Shown here piece after piece: positions 33,633-36,363 of a DNA stretch of 36,363 nucleotides; within the stretch, counting starts at the first letter, position 1, and every line of letters starts with the position of its first letter. The DNA lies in the NCBI GenBank assembly GCA_019639255.1, contig JAHBSF010000059.1, forward strand, positions 1 through 36,363, read 5' to 3'. The notes under the pieces were generated by a model that saw only the letters and a list, made by a program, of their open reading frames with translations, was not told where the DNA came from and ran no database searches. The position numbers and the translations under genes are program-made. Source of the DNA: Acidobacteriota bacterium (GTDB lineage: Bacteria > Acidobacteriota > Blastocatellia > RBC074).

Positions 33633-35144
33633 ATGCGGCATTGCCACTGGTTGAGATCGGCTTTCGTAACGGCATTTTTCTATTGCGCCCTGGCTGTAAC
33701 GTGTTTGGGGCAATCGGTAGATCAGTCCTCGCTTGATCGCATAATGACAGAGTCGCTCAAGGCGTGGGATGTGCCTGGCGCGGCGATTGTAGTCGTGCGG
33801 GGTGATGAGGTCGTTTATCTCAAGGGCTTCGGCGTCAGGGCCATAAGCAAGCCGGATGCGGTTACTCCGGACACGCTGTTTGCCATCGGCTCTACGTCCA
33901 AGGCTTTTACGACCGCTGCGATGGCGGCGCTTGTAGATGATGGAAAGATGGCGTGGAATGATCCGGTGCGCAAACACCTGCCGGGATTTCGTCTCGCCGA
34001 TCCTCTGGCGAACGAAAGCGTAATGATGCGCGACCTGGTAACGCATCGCACGGGTTTGATTCGTCACGATCTGTTGTGGTACGGCTCGCCGTGGGGCCGC
34101 GACGAAATCATACGCCGAATCGGATTCGTCCCGCTGAGCTTCCCCCTACGCACTGATTTTCAATACCAGAACATAATGTACCTCGCGGCTGGAGAGGCTG
34201 TAGGGCATACAGCCGGACAATCGTGGGAGGAACTTGTCCGAACACGCCTGTTTGAACCGCTCGGAATGAAGACTGCAAACTTCAGCGTAAATGAAGTCAT
34301 AAACGTCGAAGATCGCGCGACGCCGCATCAGAAGGTAAACGAAAAAAACATACAGATTCCCTGGCGAAACATAGACAACGTAGCGCCTGCCGGTTCGATC
34401 AACGCCAGCGTCGCAGAACTCGCAAACTGGATCAAGCTTCATCTGAATGAAGGTCGCGTCGGCGGCAAACAGATCATTTCGGCCGCAAACGTCAATGAGA
34501 TGCACATGCCGCAGATGGTTGTGAGAATCGAGGGGAGATGGAAGCTGTTTTTCGGCGAACCGGAAACAACCCAACTCAGCTACGGCCTCGGCTGGTTCAT
34601 ATCGAGTTACCGGGGACACAAACTGGTAGGACACGGCGGATCGATCGACGGATTCCGTGCTCAGATACAACTGGCGCCCGCAGCGAAGATCGGTGTGGCG
34701 GTGCTGGCAAATCTGGGGAATACACAACTGCCTGAAGCCGTCGCGTATCAGGTGATAGATCTGATGCTGGGTCTTGAGCCGCGCGACTGGAACAAGCGTT
34801 TGAGCGAGGAGAGCAAGAAACTCGAAGCCGAAGGCGCTGCTGCCGTAAAGGCTCGGTTTGACCGGCGCGTGCCCGACACCCGGCCGTCGCTTGCTCTGGC
34901 AGATTATGCCGGAGAATACGAGAATCCGGGCTACGGCGCAGCCACGGTTGCGGTCGACGGCGAAGCGCTCGTATTGCGATGGAGCTTTGCGAGGTTGAAA
35001 CTCGAGCATTTTCATTACGATACTTTCACGCCCGGGCGAACCGGGGCGATGGCAGGCGAAATGATTCAGTTTTATCTGAACCCGGAAGGGAAAGCGGATT
35101 CGATGATCTTTCAGGGTATGAGGTTCCGGCGGGTTAACCGGTAA
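33633..35144 (+). CDS. exported serine hydrolase, class C beta-lactamase fold with C-terminal DUF3471-like domain
   Basis: This 503-residue protein has a signal peptide (hydrophobic 8-24, LGQ cleavage region). The catalytic motifs are SxxK at 87-90 (STSK), the Tyr motif YQN at 178-180 and HGG at 334-336 in place of KTG. This set is typical of the EstB/PBP4*/class C-like esterase and D-aminopeptidase group, not of a proven beta-lactamase. The last 100 residues (YAGEYENPGYG and on) look like the beta-rich DUF3471 domain. ATG 33633 has AAGGAGG about 12 bases upstream. It is followed 80 bp later by another penicillin-recognising-fold gene. The substrate is unknown; resistance should not be assumed. 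Confidence 0.88.
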   Translation: MRHCHWLRSAFVTAFFYCALAVTCLGQSVDQSSLDRIMTESLKAWDVPGAAIVVVRGDEVVYLKGFGVRAISKPDAVTPDTLFAIGSTSKAFTTAAMAALVDDGKMAWNDPVRKHLPGFRLADPLANESVMMRDLVTHRTGLIRHDLLWYGSPWGRDEIIRRIGFVPLSFPLRTDFQYQNIMYLAAGEAVGHTAGQSWEELVRTRLFEPLGMKTANFSVNEVINVEDRATPHQKVNEKNIQIPWRNIDNVAPAGSINASVAELANWIKLHLNEGRVGGKQIISAANVNEMHMPQMVVRIEGRWKLFFGEPETTQLSYGLGWFISSYRGHKLVGHGGSIDGFRAQIQLAPAAKIGVAVLANLGNTQLPEAVAYQVIDLMLGLEPRDWNKRLSEESKKLEAEGAAAVKARFDRRVPDTRPSLALADYAGEYENPGYGAATVAVDGEALVLRWSFARLKLEHFHYDTFTPGRTGAMAGEMIQFYLNPEGKADSMIFQGMRFRRVNR

Positions 35145-35224
35145 TTGTTTCGGATTTGCAGTTTGATTTTGCCGCGAAGATTCTGCACACTACTGCCTGC
35201 CAACCATTTTCCGTCTGGAGACCG

Positions 35225-36262
35225 ATGAACACGCAGATTCTTCATTACCGGGTTGTCCGGGTAGTTTTCGCCATATTTCCGCTGATTCTGTCGTTTGCCC
35301 CGGCAGTTGCGGCGCAATCGACAGATCCGAGCCTCGTCAGGCTGGAACGCGAGATCGAGAGGCTTTCCCGCGTTGCGGGGGGCGCGGTAGGCGTTGCCGC
35401 GTTGCATCTGGAAAGCGGTCGCCGCGTTGCTCTCAACGGTGCGGATCGTTTTCCGATGGCGAGTACGTTCAAGGTTCCGGTTGCCGTGGAACTTCTGCGC
35501 CGCGTCGATGCGGGAGAAATTCGCCTGGATCAGATGATCGAAATCAAACCGGGCGACCTGCATCCGGGCAGCGGTACGTTGACGGATCTGTTCAACAAGC
35601 CGGGACTGGCGCTGTCGGTCAGGAATCTGCTCGAACTGATGATGCTCATCAGCGACAACAGCGCTACGGACGTTTGCCTGCGGTTGGCCGGCGGCGGCGC
35701 AGCGGTAACTTCCCGCATGCGGGCGCTGGGCATCAGCGGGATCAGCGTCGATCGATCTACATTGCAACTGATCGCCGACTGGATCGGTATAGAGAATCTG
35801 CCGGTTGAGGCGGAAATGCAGCCCGGAGTATTCGGCCGTCTTGCGGCGGGTGTAAGCCCCGAAGCGCGTGCGGCGGCGGGCAAGCGCTTTGACGCCGACC
35901 CGCGGGATACTTCGACGCCCGAGGGAATGACTGCGCTGCTCGAAATGATCTTTCGCAAGACGACGCTCAAACCCGAAAGCGCGGATCTGTTGATGGACAT
36001 TATGCGCAGATGTCGGACCGGAGAGGCGAGGTTGAAGGGACTGCTGCCTGCAGGAACCGTAGTCGCGCACAAGACCGGGACCATAGGCGGGTCAGCAAAT
36101 GATGTCGGGATTATTACCTTGCCGGACGGTGCGGGGCACGTTGCCGTGTCCGTATTCGTGAAGTCATCCGACAGGGACGTGGCGCAGCGTGAGCGCGCGA
36201 TTGCTGAAATAGTCCGCGCCGTCCACGATTATTTTCTCTTTGTTGACCGGGTTTCACGCTGA
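35225..36262 (+). CDS. class A beta-lactamase-like serine hydrolase, Glu166 motif not recognisable
   Basis: This 345-residue exported protein has a signal peptide (residues 1-30, AVAAQ). SxxK is at 80-83 (STFK), SDN at 143-145 (SDNSA) and KTG at 283-285 (HKTGT). These three class A motifs are intact. The distance from SDN to KTG is 140 residues, against about 104 in TEM-type enzymes, and the usual ExxLN of the omega loop is not seen. Instead there is EARAAAGKRFDADPRDTSTP. The general base may be another Glu in the inserted part, or the enzyme may be a slow hydrolase or other transpeptidase-fold protein. ATG 35225 has TGGAGA just upstream. A partial repeat follows the stop. Confidence 0.85.
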   Translation: MNTQILHYRVVRVVFAIFPLILSFAPAVAAQSTDPSLVRLEREIERLSRVAGGAVGVAALHLESGRRVALNGADRFPMASTFKVPVAVELLRRVDAGEIRLDQMIEIKPGDLHPGSGTLTDLFNKPGLALSVRNLLELMMLISDNSATDVCLRLAGGGAAVTSRMRALGISGISVDRSTLQLIADWIGIENLPVEAEMQPGVFGRLAAGVSPEARAAAGKRFDADPRDTSTPEGMTALLEMIFRKTTLKPESADLLMDIMRRCRTGEARLKGLLPAGTVVAHKTGTIGGSANDVGIITLPDGAGHVAVSVFVKSSDRDVAQRERAIAEIVRAVHDYFLFVDRVSR

Positions 36263-36363
36263 GCCGGCGCTTCGCGGCTGAAAAACCCAAAACACGTTGT
36301 TTGCAGACTACTCAATACTCTGTAAACAAAGTTCTTTGAGTTTTTCAGCCGCGATAGCGGCAA
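36262..36363. repeat. partial copy of the long palindrome family, cut by window end
   Basis: The segment 36327-36352 repeats the 26 bases at 30577-30602 exactly (core TTCTTTGAGTTTTTCAGCCG). An imperfect reverse copy (CGGCTGAAAAACCCAAAACA) lies at 36274-36294, so the two form an inverted pair with a short centre. It begins directly after the beta-lactamase-like gene stop and may extend beyond the window. Confidence 0.75.

Noticed and set aside
33633-36262. Calling the two serine hydrolases antibiotic-resistance genes
   Set aside because: The first has esterase/peptidase-type motifs (YQN, HGG) and the second lacks a recognisable Glu166; the fold alone does not show resistance.

Overview
This 36 kb window is a stretch of ordinary chromosome from a GC-rich, LPS-making, Gram-negative bacterium. 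It encodes LptD, several exported proteins and lipoproteins, an F-type ATP synthase block, two aminoacyl-tRNA synthetases, PurC and branched-chain or fatty acyl-CoA catabolism. The gene mix (short Fis-type regulator near purC, split atp cluster, tesA/ybbA/ybbP, DUF3471-type serine hydrolase, TonB-like and zinc-finger anti-sigma genes) and the repeat-rich intergenic regions look most like Acidobacteriota, perhaps Blastocatellia. That assignment is an inference; no rRNA is present to confirm it. I saw no tRNA, rRNA, CRISPR array, transposase or prophage.

Layout. 78-4898: a two-subunit biotin-dependent acyl-CoA carboxylase and an acyl-CoA dehydrogenase. 4952-8024: a small exported protein, an MFS transporter and a membrane-anchored Ser/Thr kinase. 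8092-9462 (minus): a Fis-type regulator and purC. 9802-13995: atp genes b', b, delta, alpha, gamma, with a, c, beta and epsilon absent. 14152-18385: VanZ-like, a hypothetical gene, aspS and hisS. 18592-20985: a SecA paralogue ending in a hydrophobic tail instead of the zinc-binding tail. 21097-22535 (minus): an aminotransferase and a small HTH protein. 22953-25944: a double zinc-finger protein and lptD. 26188-27983: an ECF sigma factor, its probable anti-sigma factor and a TonB-like stub. 28072-29722 (minus): a beta-hydroxyacid dehydrogenase and a TesA-like lipoprotein esterase, divergent from an YbbA/YbbP-type ABC transporter (29839-33388). 33633-36262: two exported beta-lactamase-fold serine hydrolases.

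The most striking feature is not a gene. Ten intergenic palindromes of one family (mostly 55-125 bp, A/G-rich left arm, T/C-rich right arm, recurring ACGGAACAAACGAAAA-like modules) sit at gene ends. Nine of the ten lie within about 50 bp of a stop codon. One copy supplies the stop codons of two converging genes and seems to have truncated a TonB-like gene. Another lies inside the 5' coding region of lptD, where its purine arm encodes the charged n-region and its pyrimidine arm the hydrophobic core of the signal peptide. A second palindrome family (93-bp arms, 3 mismatches) separates the two ybbA/ybbP genes and partly recurs at the window end. A third nested palindrome precedes the beta-lactamase-like genes.
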